64,000 nucleotides of DNA from Platerodrilus igneus (GCA_036346225.1 JARFIW010000170.1:5828501-5892500); one strand, 5' to 3'. Shown: positions 1-12,990, counted from the first letter of the stretch. A program made the numbers and translations. The notes: generated by a model from the sequence alone, not told the origin.

Positions 1-1289
1 GACAATATGGCATAGTTATCGGGTGAGTATATTGTATTTATATAGGCTGCCTGCTGCCTAGAACTGCTGCATGCACGAACAACTCTAACTTGGATTGCTT
101 CATTCAACTTCTGCTGTAAGCAAATTTACCACGAGGTCTTCTATCGTCAACCAAACTACTGCGGTACCTCAAACCTTCTTCTATGGCCATAGTTTTTGAT
201 AATGAACCAAATTGATTAGGCGCCGACATTTACTCCATTCTAATTGCATTATTTTCACACTAAGTGCAAAATAAAATGAAACAGATTTTACATAAAAGCG
301 TTTATCGTAGTTCAAAAGATTATGCAATCGTATAAAGATATCGGAGTCTCAGAGTCGTAGTATAATAACAAACTAAGAGCGTAGGACGTTGAAAATTAAG
401 AGTGCTTCCAATCAAACTCCTGCGGCTTATATCCAAGTGCTCCACCTCCAAAGACTGCTTCAATTCCTAAAATCAACGCGGTCAAATTCTTGCTTTCCAC
501 AAACCGCCCCACACTCACAACTCACGTACACAACAATTCTAAGTATTCCTTTCGAACCACCACTCTTAGTTACACATTTAAAAGCACTTCTCTGAAAGTC
601 AAGTTAAAGTTAACAACCGTCGCACATGTACTGATGTTTTCATAATATTTTTAAAAATCGATACTCAAAACAACCTTGGCATTTACCCCAAGTCGACGAC
701 AACTAACATCCAAGCTACGCCTCTAACGAACACGTGTTATCCCCATCTCACTCCTACCTACACACTCGAATCACCTCTCTCTGTTACCTAGTTTTTCATA
801 TTCTTTGTATAACGAACGACTGCTACCTCGTCCTATTCTGCTTATACTCAAGTTTTACGTCCCTTTGAGAGGTCATATATTTATTTCTCGTCCCACTAAC
901 TGACGTCGATAACAAAACTACCTGGAATCGCTGTTGTTTTGTTCAAGTCTTATCTCCCCTGTTTAAAATACAAAGTAAAATACAACGGTTTGAAATCGAG
1001 CTAAAAGCTTTTAGAAATATTCTTACCAACTTGTCTGTAATTTAATAAGAAGGTTGTGTATAAAAATCTCAAATTTAAATGCCGTATTATACACGAGATG
1101 TTTCTTGTCTATCATGCGCTATATTTTCCGAACAATTATCTAAAAAGTTATGAAAATTAAATTTTAAATTCCTAAAATTTACGGATAAATTATTACATTC
1201 TAAACTATTTACTTTAAACGAGTTATTTGATTTATTTTCACATGCTAAATGCCAAATCAGTTTCAAACGTGAAAAATAACACCCTTAGA
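1..1289. other. AT-rich non-coding stretch
   Basis: I see no gene, tandem array or RNA gene here. A 68-codon frame near 389 has no recognisable motif and looks like chance. The sequence runs into copy A of the TA-tract family without a visible boundary, so part of it may belong to that element. Confidence 0.4.
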
Positions 1290-2127
1290 GAAAAGAAAAA
1301 TTTATGTACGCGCAAAATTTATTTCATTTATTTAATTTAAACGAACAAGTATTGACGTATTTTATAATTAAGGATTGAAAAATAATAGGTTCATAAAGAA
1401 AACCAGTTTTAAAAACAAATAGAAACGCATAATTAATTTAATTTATTTTAATTCAACGGGTAATAGCATTAGAGAACGCACCGGGGTAGAGAAAATCGAT
1501 AATCCCAAGGCAAAAGGGTTCGTTGTAACAAGCGAGGGCGTCAGTTGTATCGAATACCGTGAAAATAAGCTCCGAGAATTGTTATTTTAAACGGTCGATA
1601 ATTAAGAACACCTGCATGTTTGAAAAGGTTACCTTCGTCGAATTTATACGCACAATAAAGTGGACTTCAAAGAAAATATTTCCAACCGTCAGTTGCTTCG
1701 AATAAACAAAATAACAAAGTTTCTTAAAGAGAGGAGGAGATGCACAATCAATAATATGCTACGGATAAAGACGGATATAAAAGCATTGGTTTGAAAACGC
1801 ACGTATTCAATCCACGTGAACGCGGTCAGCAATATCGATTTTACATAACTCAAGTGGGGTTGGAACGCGACATCTAATATGCATAAGACAGAGATAAAAA
1901 TATTACAGGCGGAGTTTTATGACGACACAGGACTGTATCATTGGTTAAAACAAATAGTTTTACAACGGACGAACACGCGACATGTGAAAGCGTTTTTTCG
2001 GATTAAATTGCGCGTCCTCGAGGTAAATTTCTGGGAGCTTTAAGTCAGTTAGATTAAAATTTGCAGAAATATTATTTTAAATGAAGTATTTCGCGTAAAG
2101 TGTGGCCGAGAGGGGCATTTTGAATTG

Positions 2128-2135
2128 TATAAATA
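2128..2135 (+). promoter_or_regulatory. TATA-like box of copy A
   Basis: TATAAATA lies about 465 bp upstream of a CAGGTAA donor-like site. Equivalent TATA-like boxes occur in copies C (15979), D/G (minus, 37979-37986) and F (minus, about 39455-39463), with a weaker one in E (minus, about 4589). Conservation across diverged copies suggests a promoter inside the element; this is inferred from sequence only. Confidence 0.45.
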
Positions 2136-2482
2136 CTATAAAAAAATTAGCAGCGTCCTCTTTGTATTCTCATCGCCTCTTTGTATTTTCATCGCTTTAG
2201 ACTACGTATACTAATCAACGGAGGTTATAGTAGAGGCTTGTGAGTATTGAAAACTGTATAATTCAGTAAAAATAGTATTAGCACTCATAACGTGGTAAGT
2301 TGAGGCCTTGTAGTATTAACGAGTGTAGTGTCGAGTGAATTAAATTAACCGAGGTCCAACTAATACCAAAACAAGCTAATAAATCAATAAACAAAAGTAT
2401 AATGTACGTGAATTTGTATGCGGTGATGGTATGGTAATCTGTAGCAACGAGCTCGGACTATACTGGTTTCTTCATCTATCTA

Positions 2483-2560
2483 GAGGATCAGAGCGCATAA
2501 TCACGAAGCCAAGGGGTTCTGGAGGATCAGAGCGCATAGTCACGAAGCCAAGGGATTCTA
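2483..2560 (+). repeat. Two-copy 39-bp tandem repeat inside copy A
   Basis: Two adjacent 39-bp units, each beginning GAGGATCAGAGCGCATA, differ at about two positions. They lie between the TATA-like box and the donor-like site, so they would fall in the predicted leader exon. The other copies do not obviously share this duplication. Confidence 0.8.
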
Positions 2561-2600
2561 GTGCATCATCCCAAGGAGGTGGAAGGCTTGAAGTATTTTC

Positions 2601-2607
2601 CAGGTAA
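2601..2607 (+). promoter_or_regulatory. 5' splice-site match CAG|GTAA in copy A
   Basis: CAGGTAA follows TTC at the end of an exon-like segment. The same hexamer, after a similar interval, occurs in C (16390), E (minus, 4147-4153), D/G (minus, 37882-37888) and F (minus, 39307-39313). That recurrence is why it is listed. Splicing has not been shown. Confidence 0.4.
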
Positions 2608-3386
2608 CTCATTTGTATTTTCTGTTATCTGATAAACTTGTGGAATTATTTGTGATGTGTGAGTGAACATTGGGGTTATTTATGGTTAGTATAACGTATC
2701 GAAAAAGATACGTGTACTTCACAATTATTAGGGTATTTTAAATATTGAAAAAAAAGGTGTATGTAAAGCTTACTAAATTTCATTATGAATTTAAATTGGA
2801 TTGTTAAGGGTACATGGGTTGTCAATTTTGTAGTAATTATATGCAAAGTAAAAAGGCGTACATTAATAAACTGGCTTATTATGAGCTCACCATACTCCAG
2901 TGTGCAATAAATATAGGGTATTTTTTGGGGCCCATTTACTCCTGTTGTATTAAATGTGTTTGCAATTAAAATTTTAAAACACGGACTTTACAAAAATATC
3001 ACTTATTGAGTTGTAATTAGTGTACCAAACTGTAAATATCTGTGAATAATTGTTTGTAAATAGCGGTAAATAAAGATTGTATGATTGTTGTATTATTATG
3101 TGCTTGTATTGAATGATGTGTGAGTGGGAAGGAAGAATGATTGTAAATTTAAGTATCCAAGAAGAGGCACAGCTGAGCTAGCCAGGGAGGCTGCGGAAGA
3201 TTGTTGCAGCAGAAGAATCAGGGTAAGAAAATTATTTTTGTTGTGAACTTTTTTTTTTAAAGTATTTAATGACACTCTCGATTATTAAAACTTTGACCCC
3301 ACGATCCACAGCGATCTTATGACAGCCGAACTTTAGAACTTGAATGATTTTTAGGGAGTTCCAGAGACTGACCCCACGATCCACAG

Positions 3387-3388
<2 letters not shown>

Positions 3389-3436
<48 letters not shown>
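3389..3436. repeat. (TA)n tract between copies A and E
   Basis: About 48 bp of uninterrupted TA dinucleotides join the 3' ends of two oppositely oriented family members. The flanks GATCCACAGCAAT and ATTGCAGTGGATC are reverse complements apart from one base, so the whole junction can form a long cruciform. Confidence 0.95.
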
Positions 3437-3438
<2 letters not shown>

Positions 3439-5718
3439 CAGTGGATCCTTTTGAATCGGATCGCTAATTCGTGCCCCTCACTTTAAGCGTCATAGTAATT
3501 GCTATAGATCCCAATTATGGAATCGTGTCCCACTTATGAATTTCTACTTACCCTAGCTGAACTCAAAACCAAACTCCTCCAATCTTTACCTAAATAAAAC
3601 AATTTATGCTTCCCCAAGCTAATCTTCCACGGCTGCTCATTCTCTCAACACCTTTACATTAAAAATAATAAATAATTCAAAATAAAATCATTTCACAAAA
3701 AACATACACCCTTTTAATCATATGACATAAATTATGCTTCACACTATCTCAATATTTACAGTAAAACATTTCATACTTTAGTTCAATCTAAAATTCTCGC
3801 GAATTTTATGTTCCTCTACACTTCAACATTTCATTTAAACGTAGATGGGCCTATTCTGAAACCCTAAATCTATTTTTCCCAGGTCCATGATGAGCTCAGT
3901 ATAAACCCTTTTTATTCTGTATGCATAAAATATTGCATTATCAAATTACGCTAGAAACCCGTTCACTCCTTACATCAAATAAAAATATTAATCATGTATT
4001 TACACGCTCAGATTTAAAATAGAAAGGTGTCTTTTCCATATGTTAATCAAATTAATTTCAGTTCATAAATTTTTCACCAAGCAACTCAAATCACTCATAG
4101 TTTTTATAATTCAATACCAGCACAACAGTTCAATAAAAAAAATTCGTTACCTGGAGTGTTCTTAGGAATCACCACTTCAATAGATTACGTCCACCAAGCT
4201 CACGTTCCTGGACTACACCCAATTTCTGCTTTCTAACTAGGACGACTATTCCATCTCGACTCGTTAATCCAATTCCCCAACGATTTGTGGATGCCTTCCA
4301 TACAGCTACCCATTCAGAGTCCAAACTCCAACTCTCGTTCAAGATGGAATTCAATCGCTTACCTCAGTAACATCCACCATTACTCGTTATAATTATTTAT
4401 AAAAAATGTCCAGCCCGTTTACTTTAATTGCAGCTACTTCTGCTTTTATAACATTGAAAATAATATTCGACGGACTGCACTATCACCTGGTTTTTAAGCT
4501 AGGATGTCTTCTCCACGATACTCAATGTAAGCGAAGCGAATCAGAAAAATAAGAGAGAATTAGAGAGCCTTGCCACCTCCGGCAACGCTTATATGAGCTC
4601 AAAACCCCCCTTTTGTCACGTATTTTCACTCTGCCTTCTTCGAACTCTAGCAACCGCCACACAATTCCGCAAAATTCTGGTACACAATAAATAACGAACG
4701 TTCAAAACTAAGAATTTCACTACTCCAACGACACTTTACTCCGAAAAACCAATTAAACTAGCCAACCCGTCTGTATTTTCCGTAAAATCCGTCCCTCTAC
4801 TATTCCCTCTAACAAATCCAAAGCACGCCTCTTATGTCCGCGTCTATATTCTTATTTCACACACGCTCTAATAACCACCTTTTCTTGTCTTTGTCTTGTT
4901 TTCCTACTTACAAAGTCGACGTTATTTCCACCCAACCGCTATCTTTATCTACCGCATATTTTCCGTCCTTATAGTCCCACTATTGCTATGTCGTCTATGG
5001 TTAGTGCCCTTCCTACACGTGCGCCTTGATAAATTAATAACGTTCACAAACATGTTGCATCTCCGTCCCGCTTATTTATTGTTTAAAATACACTCTTCTG
5101 TCACGCGCTTGAAAACTGTTTGTCATTTAGCCACCTGCTATATTTTCCATCTGCCTCTGTTACTTTACAACGATTCTGTCCCTTAATTTTATTGATTTGT
5201 TTGCAGACTAGTCGTCTGTTTGTTAACCTTGTATCTTTTCGTTGGACAATACTTTTAAAATGTTTTCGTAACGTATTCTAGTCTTCACCAGAATTGCTTA
5301 TTTTTTCTAAGCTTTTATTCTCTGAACTCCTTGGTTTATTTCAACTTGTTTCGCTGTCTCAAACATTGTAGCCCTCTACGAATTTAATAAATGTACGTTA
5401 CTAAATTATTGCTTTCACCCTGCAGAGCTTTAATACTGCAAGTTTTTGTACGCAATTTTCAACCTTGCATTAAATTAACGTATACAAATTATTGATTTGA
5501 ACCTTCATTAAAATATGCCCCTTTATGCCAATCTAATTAATTTTAAGCGTAATAAATAAATTATTGATTTGAACCTACATATTATACTGTCCGTTTTTAT
5601 TCCAATTTAATTAATTCGAAGAGTAATAAATAAATTCTTGTTTTCTATATACAGGGTAGGGTGCTTACCTAACTACATGATTGACCTATTTACACATGAG
5701 TAGACTTACCCATCACAG

Positions 5719-5719
<1 letters not shown>
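3437..5719 (-). mobile_element. TA-tract element, copy E
   Basis: A 2.28-kb minus-strand family member. The ends read, in element orientation, ATTACTGTGATGGGTAAG (5', near 5720) and, as reverse complement of the 3' end, ATTGCAGTGGATCC (near 3437); both abut (TA)n. The shared motif CTATATACAGGGT is at about 5645-5657. The TATA-like box (about 4589) and donor-like site (4147-4153) are present, and so is a diverged GAGCTCAYCAT...GGCCCAT block near 3850-3905. A 61-codon frame (4169-4354) ends just before the donor-like site but has no counterpart in the D/G leader, so I treat the leader as non-coding. Confidence 0.6.

Positions 5720-5754
<35 letters not shown>
5720..5754. repeat. (TA)n tract between copies E and H
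   Basis: About 35 bp of TA dinucleotides separate two tandem minus-strand copies. The flanks are CATCACAGTAAT on the left and ATTGATATGATAACG on the right, both fitting the family's terminal consensus. Confidence 0.95.
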
Positions 5755-5756
<2 letters not shown>

Positions 5757-6416
5757 ATATGATAACGCCGTACTCGGTGTAATGACGTTTTTACTTAACT
5801 CCACCGCTCTGTGTTCTCACTTCAAATTTAATCTTACCAATTTTATTCTTATGCCACGGCTAGCCCTATTTAATCTACACAGCGTGCACAACGTTACGAT
5901 GATCAAGTATTCTTTTCTCCACCCCTTTATGACTACCTATTTGTTTGAATTGATAAAGCGAAGTCAATTAATTTCATACAATGAAAAGAAATATTATTTA
6001 CAATTTTTGAAAAATATTTAAATACACCCTTCAATCAATCAATATCATATGTATCATTTATCCCAAAATTTATATGCTTTGAATTCAATCTAAAGTCACC
6101 AAAAAATACCTCTTTTTACCAAAGAAACCTAGAACGTTCTAGACCCTTTATAATATGTTACGTAAGTTTAACATATGCAATGTTTGTTGTTGACTTTATC
6201 ACAAGTTTATATAAATTGAATAAATTCAGTATTGAAATTTAAATAGAAAAATATCTTAAAATTAAGCTGACCTGCTACAGGTTGTTCAGGTTGTGGATCA
6301 ATACCCTTTTGTTGTCCTCCTTCGTTTATCACTGCTCTGCTTAGTTGAACCCCTCGTTTTCCATAAATTACTTCGTGCTTCTTTATCAACGAACTTCGTT
6401 CGTTTATGAAATCGAT

Positions 6417-6450
6417 TTGTCGTCCGTCTGTCTGTCCGTCTGTCCGTCCG
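6417..6450. repeat. CCGT/CTGT microsatellite
   Basis: A short run of tetranucleotides (CGTCCGTCTGTCTGTCCG and on) in a locally GC-richer stretch (about 6400-6720) that stands out from its AT-rich surroundings. It may mark the end of a separate old insertion in copy H. Confidence 0.8.
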
Positions 6451-6894
6451 AGGCCTTTCTAATGGTCTGACATCAATGTGTGATACATCAATCGATTCAG
6501 CTCGGTGTCCTGAGCTTAAGTTTTGATGTCAGTTGAAATCGTGCCACGGGGACGCCGTGCCCCCGCGATATTCCGTCGGGAAAATTAAAATTTCAAATAG
6601 GTCCAAAATTAATGTGCGATACATATTTGGACTCCCCTAACATAGCTGAGTCGAAATATGGTACCCCCACAAAATCTGACCACGGATACCCGACCCCCCC
6701 GGGGAATTAATTTTTATTTTATCTGAATACTTATAATTATTACAACATAATAATTTTAATTTCTTTAAATTGTTTTAAACTAAGTCTACATTTGGAAGTT
6801 CGTTGCGACAATGCCTTGCATTTTCAACTTGTTTTATTTACATTGAATCTCGCAACTTCAAATTGTACTAGAATTGTACCAAAATATAATTGTC

Positions 6895-7275
6895 GACGCT
6901 GATTTGAATTGTAATATTATATTGACCCAGATTTGAATTGTTCTTATCGACGCATACTTGAATTATTCAGAAATACACCACCAATTCGAATTATTCTCAT
7001 CAACACATTTAAATTATTATATCACAAATTCGCAGTATTCAAAAATGTACCACCAATTAGAAATATTATATCAACCAATTCGAATTATTCAAAAATGTAC
7101 CACCAATTAAAAGTATTATATCAACCAATTCGAATTATTCAAAAATGTACCACCAATTAAAAGTATTATATCAACCAATTCGAATTATTCTATCGATCCA
7201 TTCGAATGTTATATCGCCAAATTCGAAATATTATATCAACCAAAATTTGAATTATTCAATCGATACATTCGAAGC
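6895..7275. repeat. 50-bp tandem satellite
   Basis: Three near-identical 50-bp units lie at 7037-7086, 7087-7136 and 7137-7186, each with ATTCAAAAATGTACCACC and closing with the palindrome AATTCGAATT. More diverged units extend on both sides. A 75-codon frame through it merely reflects the absence of stops in the unit and is not a gene. Confidence 0.85.
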
Positions 7276-8576
7276 CCTATTATTATATTATTAGTTTAAA
7301 TAAATTACTCCAAATTCTACTCACGTTAAACGTCTAAAAAGTCTTCATAATCGTTGCACTTATTGTCACGTGTAATATACACTTGATATTAAATTACGCG
7401 TGGCTTTCTGATTAGCAGTGACGCAGCTTCGCCCTGCCTGAGTTATGAACTGACTCGTCTTATCATTGCTCTGTGTTAATATAAGCTGTTCCCACTTACA
7501 TGTGGGCTGGGTTTTCAACAAGTCTTGTAGATATCTCAACCAACCACGTCTTTGTATTTCCCGCATTTTAAAGTTGTTTCTGATGTAATTTCATCGGTTT
7601 TCCATGTAATGGTGTTTATTTGCTATTGATACATCGTTATCTTTGCCAGACGTTGTTTTGTATAGATATCGCCTTTTGGATAATTGAACAAAATAAATGA
7701 TGTAACTTCAATGCTATTTTCGTTTATCTATGCGTGTTTTCAACTGTGTTTTCTTATCAAAATGTGTATTGTTTCTGCGTAATTGCATAAAGCTTTGTTA
7801 GGTTTTATCTCTTATCTTCGTATTTGTTTTATAACTAATTAGAACACTTCTCAACCCGTGTTTAATTACATGTACTATCACTTCTTTTGAATACGCGTTC
7901 TATTGTTGAAAGATTCCTTCCTTGCATCGCTTAAAGCTAACTATGGTCTATATACAGGGTGTTAAATGCTTACTATTTACATAATATACGAATTATTTAA
8001 TTTTCTGCTAAATAAATGCAGTTTTCTGATTCCTATTGCAATGTATGGTTACTACACGACCCTTGCTATTCAATACACCCTAAACAGCCCCTAATCACAT
8101 CAATATATATATATATGAATTGTTTTATTGCGGGTTTTAGGTCTGCTGGTAAGTAGGTATATAAACTCTTACTTTAACTGCCTAAATTTTCGGATTTATT
8201 TTTGAATCCTTGATCACAGGCTTTCTATAATTATACAAAAATAAATGGGCTAAACTACACATAGAATCTGTATAAACTTACAAAATTGAGATCAATAAAA
8301 AGATTGCATCTAAATTAAAATGTAGTCGTAAAAGTAGTTTGCATTTGGCTAAGGTGTAAAATTAAAAACTTGTATATTCTATTAAAGTATTTGAAATGTC
8401 TTTTTTGAAGTTTTTATAAAAACAGTATGACACAATTTGTTTATTTATCTGCATGAGCAAGTGTATGTATGTATGGAAGCGTATGTGTGTGAAGGAGTTG
8501 GCATGAATATGGAGGTAGTGTTTAAATTTTATTTGTATGTATACCCATAAAACGCATATTTATACACAACAAAATT

Positions 8577-9175
8577 TTACGTGTATACACACATATACAT
8601 ATATATATATATATATATAAATACACATAAACATATACAAATACATACATACAATTGCACATAAATATACAAAAAAAAAATATACGTATACACATTCACA
8701 CATAAATATACATCTATATATCTATACATACATACATAAATACACACATATATATATATACATATATACACATACACACATACATACATATATATATATA
8801 CATATACACATATATACACATATACACACATATATACATATACATACATACCTACACATACACACATATATACACTTACATACACAGACACATTCATACA
8901 TACATACATATATACACACATACATACAAATATATGTAAATAAATACACACTAAGAAATATAGACATATAGACATACATTCATACAATATAACACGTACA
9001 TATACACACATATACATATACACACATACACATACATACATACATATACATATGTACATATACATATACATACATATATATATACATACACACACACATA
9101 CATACACATACATACATACACATATACACACATATAATGTATATACATACACACATACGTACAATATAAAAACAA
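8577..9175 (-). repeat. TATG/TGTA-type microsatellite, left Penelope arm
   Basis: About 600 bp of mixed TATG, TGTG and TATA repeats, reading TATG on the minus strand. Its mirror image is at 12345-12990. Long open frames made of Tyr, Val, Cys, Met and Ile are an artefact of the repeat and are not proteins. It follows the GIY-YIG coding region in the element's own orientation. Confidence 0.95.
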
Positions 9176-9192
9176 TTTATTTAATATATAAT

Positions 9193-10611
9193 TTAAGTTT
9201 TAAAGTTAAGTAGGTAAGTATAAATTGAACTCAAGCCACTAATGTCTGTTTTTTTGTTCATAGTGTTGTTATTTTTGTATATGTAATACATCTCTAAAAA
9301 TAACCTTTTTTGTTTATTTGTTTCCATTTCTAAAATTTTTGGATTGTGAAGATCTATTTTGTGATTTAAAGTAAATGAATGATTTGATAAAGCACAAGAA
9401 TTTGGTTTAATTTTGATGTCACTCTTATGTTGAGTGATTCGTTGCTTTAAAGTTTGGGACGTTTGTCCTATATATAAGCTGTCGCATTCTAAACAATTAA
9501 TTTTGTAAACAACATTTCTTTGTTGAATTGTTGATGTTTTATCTTTTAATTTTGTAAATAGGTTTCCTACAGTTAGTACATTTTTGTCGCAAATTTAAAA
9601 TTATGTTTTTAAATATCTGAATTAATTTTGGGTTAATAAATTTATATGTGGTAGTGTTTTGTATACTTTTAAATTTTCTTGGTTTATATTATCATCATTT
9701 GTGTTGCGATTATTTTATTTCTAATGTAGATATTATTTATTGGAGTGTTATGTAATAGTTTATTTATTAATGGCATGGGATAATTGTTGTTTTTAAAATA
9801 TTTGTTAATTTTGAATATTTTGGTTATACAGCGTTGGATGAGAAATTCGTTTAATTCTATTTTTTAATCCTAAAATGAAATTAGTTTTAGTTTTAAAAGG
9901 GTGATATGAATGATAGTTCAAATATCTATTTGAATTTGTGGGTTTTTGGTACCAGTCCAGAATAATTTGGTTGTTAGCATTTCTTATTAATAATGTGTCT
10001 AAAAATGGTATCGATCTGTTTGTTTCCTTTTCAACTGAAAATTTGATGTGACTGTTGTAACTATTAAATATATCTAAGGTTTCATTAATTTTATTATCGG
10101 GAACAGCTGTTATTAAATCGTCCACAAACTTTTTAATAAATGGAATCCTAAATGGTAATCGTGATACAACGGTATCTAATAATTCATCCATAATAATTTG
10201 TGCAAGAATAGGACTCAGGTTAGATCCCATTGGACACCCAAATATCTGTGTATAAAATTTATCGTTAAAAGAGAAATAAGAGTTATTAAAAAAGAATTCT
10301 ATTGTTTCTAAGAACATTTCTTTAGAAAATTGACAATTTGATTTAATATTAGTCCATAATTTATTTATATTATTTATTACTAATTCTTTAGGAATATTAG
10401 TAAAAAGCGACATGACATCTAAACTTATTAAAACATAATTTTGTGATAATTGAAAATTATTTATAAATTCTGCAAATTCAAAAGAATCTTTCACATTATA
10501 ATTATTATTTTCAATAGATTTTGATAATATTTCGGAAATGAATTTTGAAAGTTTTTCAGTTGCAGAGTTATTTGTTGAAACAATAGGGCGAAATGGGTAA
10601 TTATCTTTATG
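9193..10611 (-). pseudogene. Penelope-like RT/GIY-YIG polyprotein, 5'-truncated copy
   Basis: Reverse transcriptase with a C-terminal GIY-YIG endonuclease. In order the frame shows RPIVS, SLDVMSLFTNIPKE (first catalytic Asp), GCPMGSNLSPILAQ, FVDDL (the YxDD box), IPFLDTLL and WYQKPTNSNRYLNYHS, the usual series for this class. It starts abruptly at HKDNYPFRP because the copy is truncated there. A one-base loss near 9806 breaks the frame after QNIQ. Beyond it, in another frame, the GIY-YIG start SLYIGQTSQTLKQRITQH is intact, unlike in the right copy. The last stop is at 9193-9195. Confidence 0.85.
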
Positions 10612-10616
10612 CAAAA

Positions 10617-12321
10617 CATTTCTAAAGGAACATAAAGATTTATTAATAGTCAAAGCAGATAAAGGTAATATTACTGTTGCAATATCTAAAAATGATTACA
10701 TAAAAAAGATGGAAGATTTATTAATTAATGATACCGTTTATATTAAAATTGAAAAAGATCCAACATCAAAATTCCAAAAGAAAACTTTAGATTTAATTAA
10801 AAAATTAAAAAACAAAAAAAATGATTAACGATTCAGAAGCAAAGGCATTTAACAATTTTAGTAGTACAATTCCTAAAATATACGGCCTTCCTAAAATACA
10901 TAAAGATAATTACCCATTTCGCCCTATTGTTTCAACAAATAACTCTGCAACTGAAAAACTTTCAAAATTCATTTCCGAAATATTATCAAAATCTATTGAA
11001 AATAATAATTATAATGTGAAAGATTCTTTTGAATTTGCAGAATTTATAAATAATTTTCAATTATCACAAAATTATGTTTTAATAAGTTTAGATGTCATGT
11101 CGCTTTTTACTAATATTCCTAAAGAATTAGTAATAAATAATATAAATAAATTATGGACTAATATTAAATCAAATTGTCAATTTTCTAAAGAAATGTTCTT
11201 AGAAACAATAGAATTCTTTTAATAACTCTTATTTCTCTTTAACGATAAATTTTATACACAGATATTTGGGTGTCCAATGGGATCTAACCTGAGTCCTATT
11301 CTTGCACAAATTATTATGGATGAATTATTAGATACCGTTGTATCACGATTACCATTTAGGATTCCATTTATTAAAAGTTTGTGGACGATTTAATAACAGC
11401 TGTTCCCAATAATAAAATTAATGAAACCTTAGATATATTTAATAGTTACAACAGTCACATCAAATTTTCAGTTGAAAAGGAAACAAACAGATCGATACCA
11501 TTTTTAGACACATTATTAATAAGAAATGCTAACAACCAAATTATTCTGGACTGGTACCAAAAACCCACAAATTCAAATAGATATTTGAACTATCATTCAT
11601 ATCACCCTTTTAAAACTAAAACTAATTTCATTTTAGGATTAAAAAATAGAATTAAACGAATTTCTCATCCAACGCTGTATAACCAAAATATTCAAAAATT
11701 AACAAATATTTTAAAAAACAACAATTATCCCATGCCATTAATAAATAAACTATTACATAACACTCCAATAAATAATATCTACATTAGAAATAAAAATAAT
11801 CGCAACACAAATGATGATAATATAAACCAAGAAAATTTAAAAGTATACAAAACACTACCACATATAAATTTATTAACCCAAAAATTAATTCAGATATTTA
11901 AAAAACATAATTTTAAATTTGCGACAAAAAATGTACTAACTGTAGGAAACCTATTTACAAAATTAAAAGATAAAACATCAACAATTCAACAAAGAAATGT
12001 TGTTTACAAAATTAATTGTTTAGAATGCGACAGCTTATATATATAGGACAAACGTCCCAAACTTTAAAGCAACGAATCACTCAACATAAGAGTGACATCA
12101 AAATTAAACCAAATTCTTGTGCTTTATCAAATCGTTCATTTACTTTAAATCACAAAATAGATCTTCACAATCCAAAAATTTTAGAAATGGAAACAAATAA
12201 ACAAAAAAGGTTATTTTTAGAGATGTATTACATATACAAAAATAACAACACTATGAACAAAAAAACAGACATTAGTGGCTTGAGTTCAATTTATACTTAC
12301 CTACTTAACTTTAAAACTTAA
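10617..12321 (+). pseudogene. Penelope-like RT/GIY-YIG polyprotein, fuller copy
   Basis: Same protein as the left copy but with more N-terminus: a KADKGN motif (about 10660) typical of these RTs, then IYGLPKIHK. Frame breaks are an extra A in a poly-A run near 10813-10820, a two-base loss at about 11216-11220 compensated by a one-base loss near 11240, a one-base loss at about 11374 just before the FVDD box, and a two-base gain at about 12040 inside the GIY-YIG core. The region 12016-12321 carries the rest of the GIY-YIG domain and the terminal stop. The left and right copies carry different lesions, so these arose after duplication. Confidence 0.85.
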
Positions 12322-12344
12322 ATTATATATTAAATAAATTGTTT

Positions 12345-12751
12345 TTATATTGTGCGTATGTGTGTATGTATATACATTATATGTGTGTATATGTGTATAT
12401 GTGTATGTATGTATGTGTATGTATGTGTGTGTGTATGTATATATATATATGTATGTATATGTATATGTACATATGTATATGTATGTATGTATGTGTATGT
12501 GTGTATATGTATATGTGTGTATATGTACGTGTTATATTGTATGAATGTATGTCTATATGTCTATATTTCTTAGTGTGTATTTATTTACATGTATTTGTAT
12601 GTATGTGTGTATATATGTATGTATGTATGAATGTGTCTGTGTATGTAAGTGTATATATGTGTGTATGTGTAGGTATGTACGTATATGTATATATGTGTGT
12701 ATATGTGTATATATGTGTATATGTATATATATATATGTATGTATGTGTGTA

Positions 12752-12806
<55 letters not shown>

Positions 12807-12924
12807 ATTTATGTATGTATGTATAGATATATAGATGTATATTTATGTGTGAATGTGTATACGTATATTTTTTTTTTGTATATTTATGTGCAATTGTATG
12901 TATGTATTTGTATATGTTTATGTG

Positions 12925-12981
<57 letters not shown>

Positions 12982-12990
12982 GTATATGTG
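12345..12990 (+). repeat. TATG/TGTA-type microsatellite, right Penelope arm
   Basis: Mirror of the left-arm microsatellite, somewhat longer because of expanded (TA)n runs near 12765-12798 and 12931-12980. Repeat-driven open frames on the plus strand here are not genes. Confidence 0.95.

Larger units (their letters stand above)
1290..3388 (+). mobile_element. TA-tract element, copy A
   Basis: This is a member of an unclassified repeat family seen at least six times in the window. Similarity to the reverse complement of the 37.3-38.3 kb copy starts near 1300 (motif AAATTTATTTCATTTA). It continues through a TATA-like box, a CAGGTAA donor-like site near 2601, the shared block GAGCTCACCATACTCCAG (about 2884), CCCATTTACTCC (about 2932), an AATAAA near 3069 and the exon-like block with GAGCTAGCC (about 3175) ending in GGGTAAG. 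The 3' end carries the motif GACCCCACGATCCACAGC twice (about 3295 and 3371) and stops at a (TA)n tract. No protein is evident. The 5' end is not defined and may lie left of 1290. The class is unknown: a short-TIR DNA transposon with TA target, or a Helitron-like element, are possibilities. Confidence 0.6.
5755..8103 (-). mobile_element. TA-tract element, copy H (more diverged)
   Basis: A 2.35-kb minus-strand copy recognised mainly by its ends. The 5' end, read on the minus strand, is ATTGATGTGATTAGGGG beside the (TA)n at 8104. The family motif CTATATACAGGGTGTT is at 7947-7962, and a terminal ATTGATATGATA lies at 5752. A 50-bp satellite and a CTGT/CCGT microsatellite occupy its middle. The internal blocks of other copies are hard to find here, so it may be a chimera or a related subfamily. 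No protein is evident. Confidence 0.4.

Noticed and set aside
4169..4354. 61-codon frame in the leader of copy E as an element protein
   Set aside because: It is not conserved in copy D/G, whose leader has an early stop, so the leader is probably non-coding.
6933..7160. 75-codon frame
   Set aside because: Runs through the 50-bp tandem repeat and reflects the repeat unit.
8577..9175. Long minus-strand frames rich in Tyr, Val, Cys, Met and Ile
   Set aside because: They are translations of a TATG/TGTA microsatellite and appear in several frames at once; the mirror repeat at 12339-13058 does the same on the plus strand.
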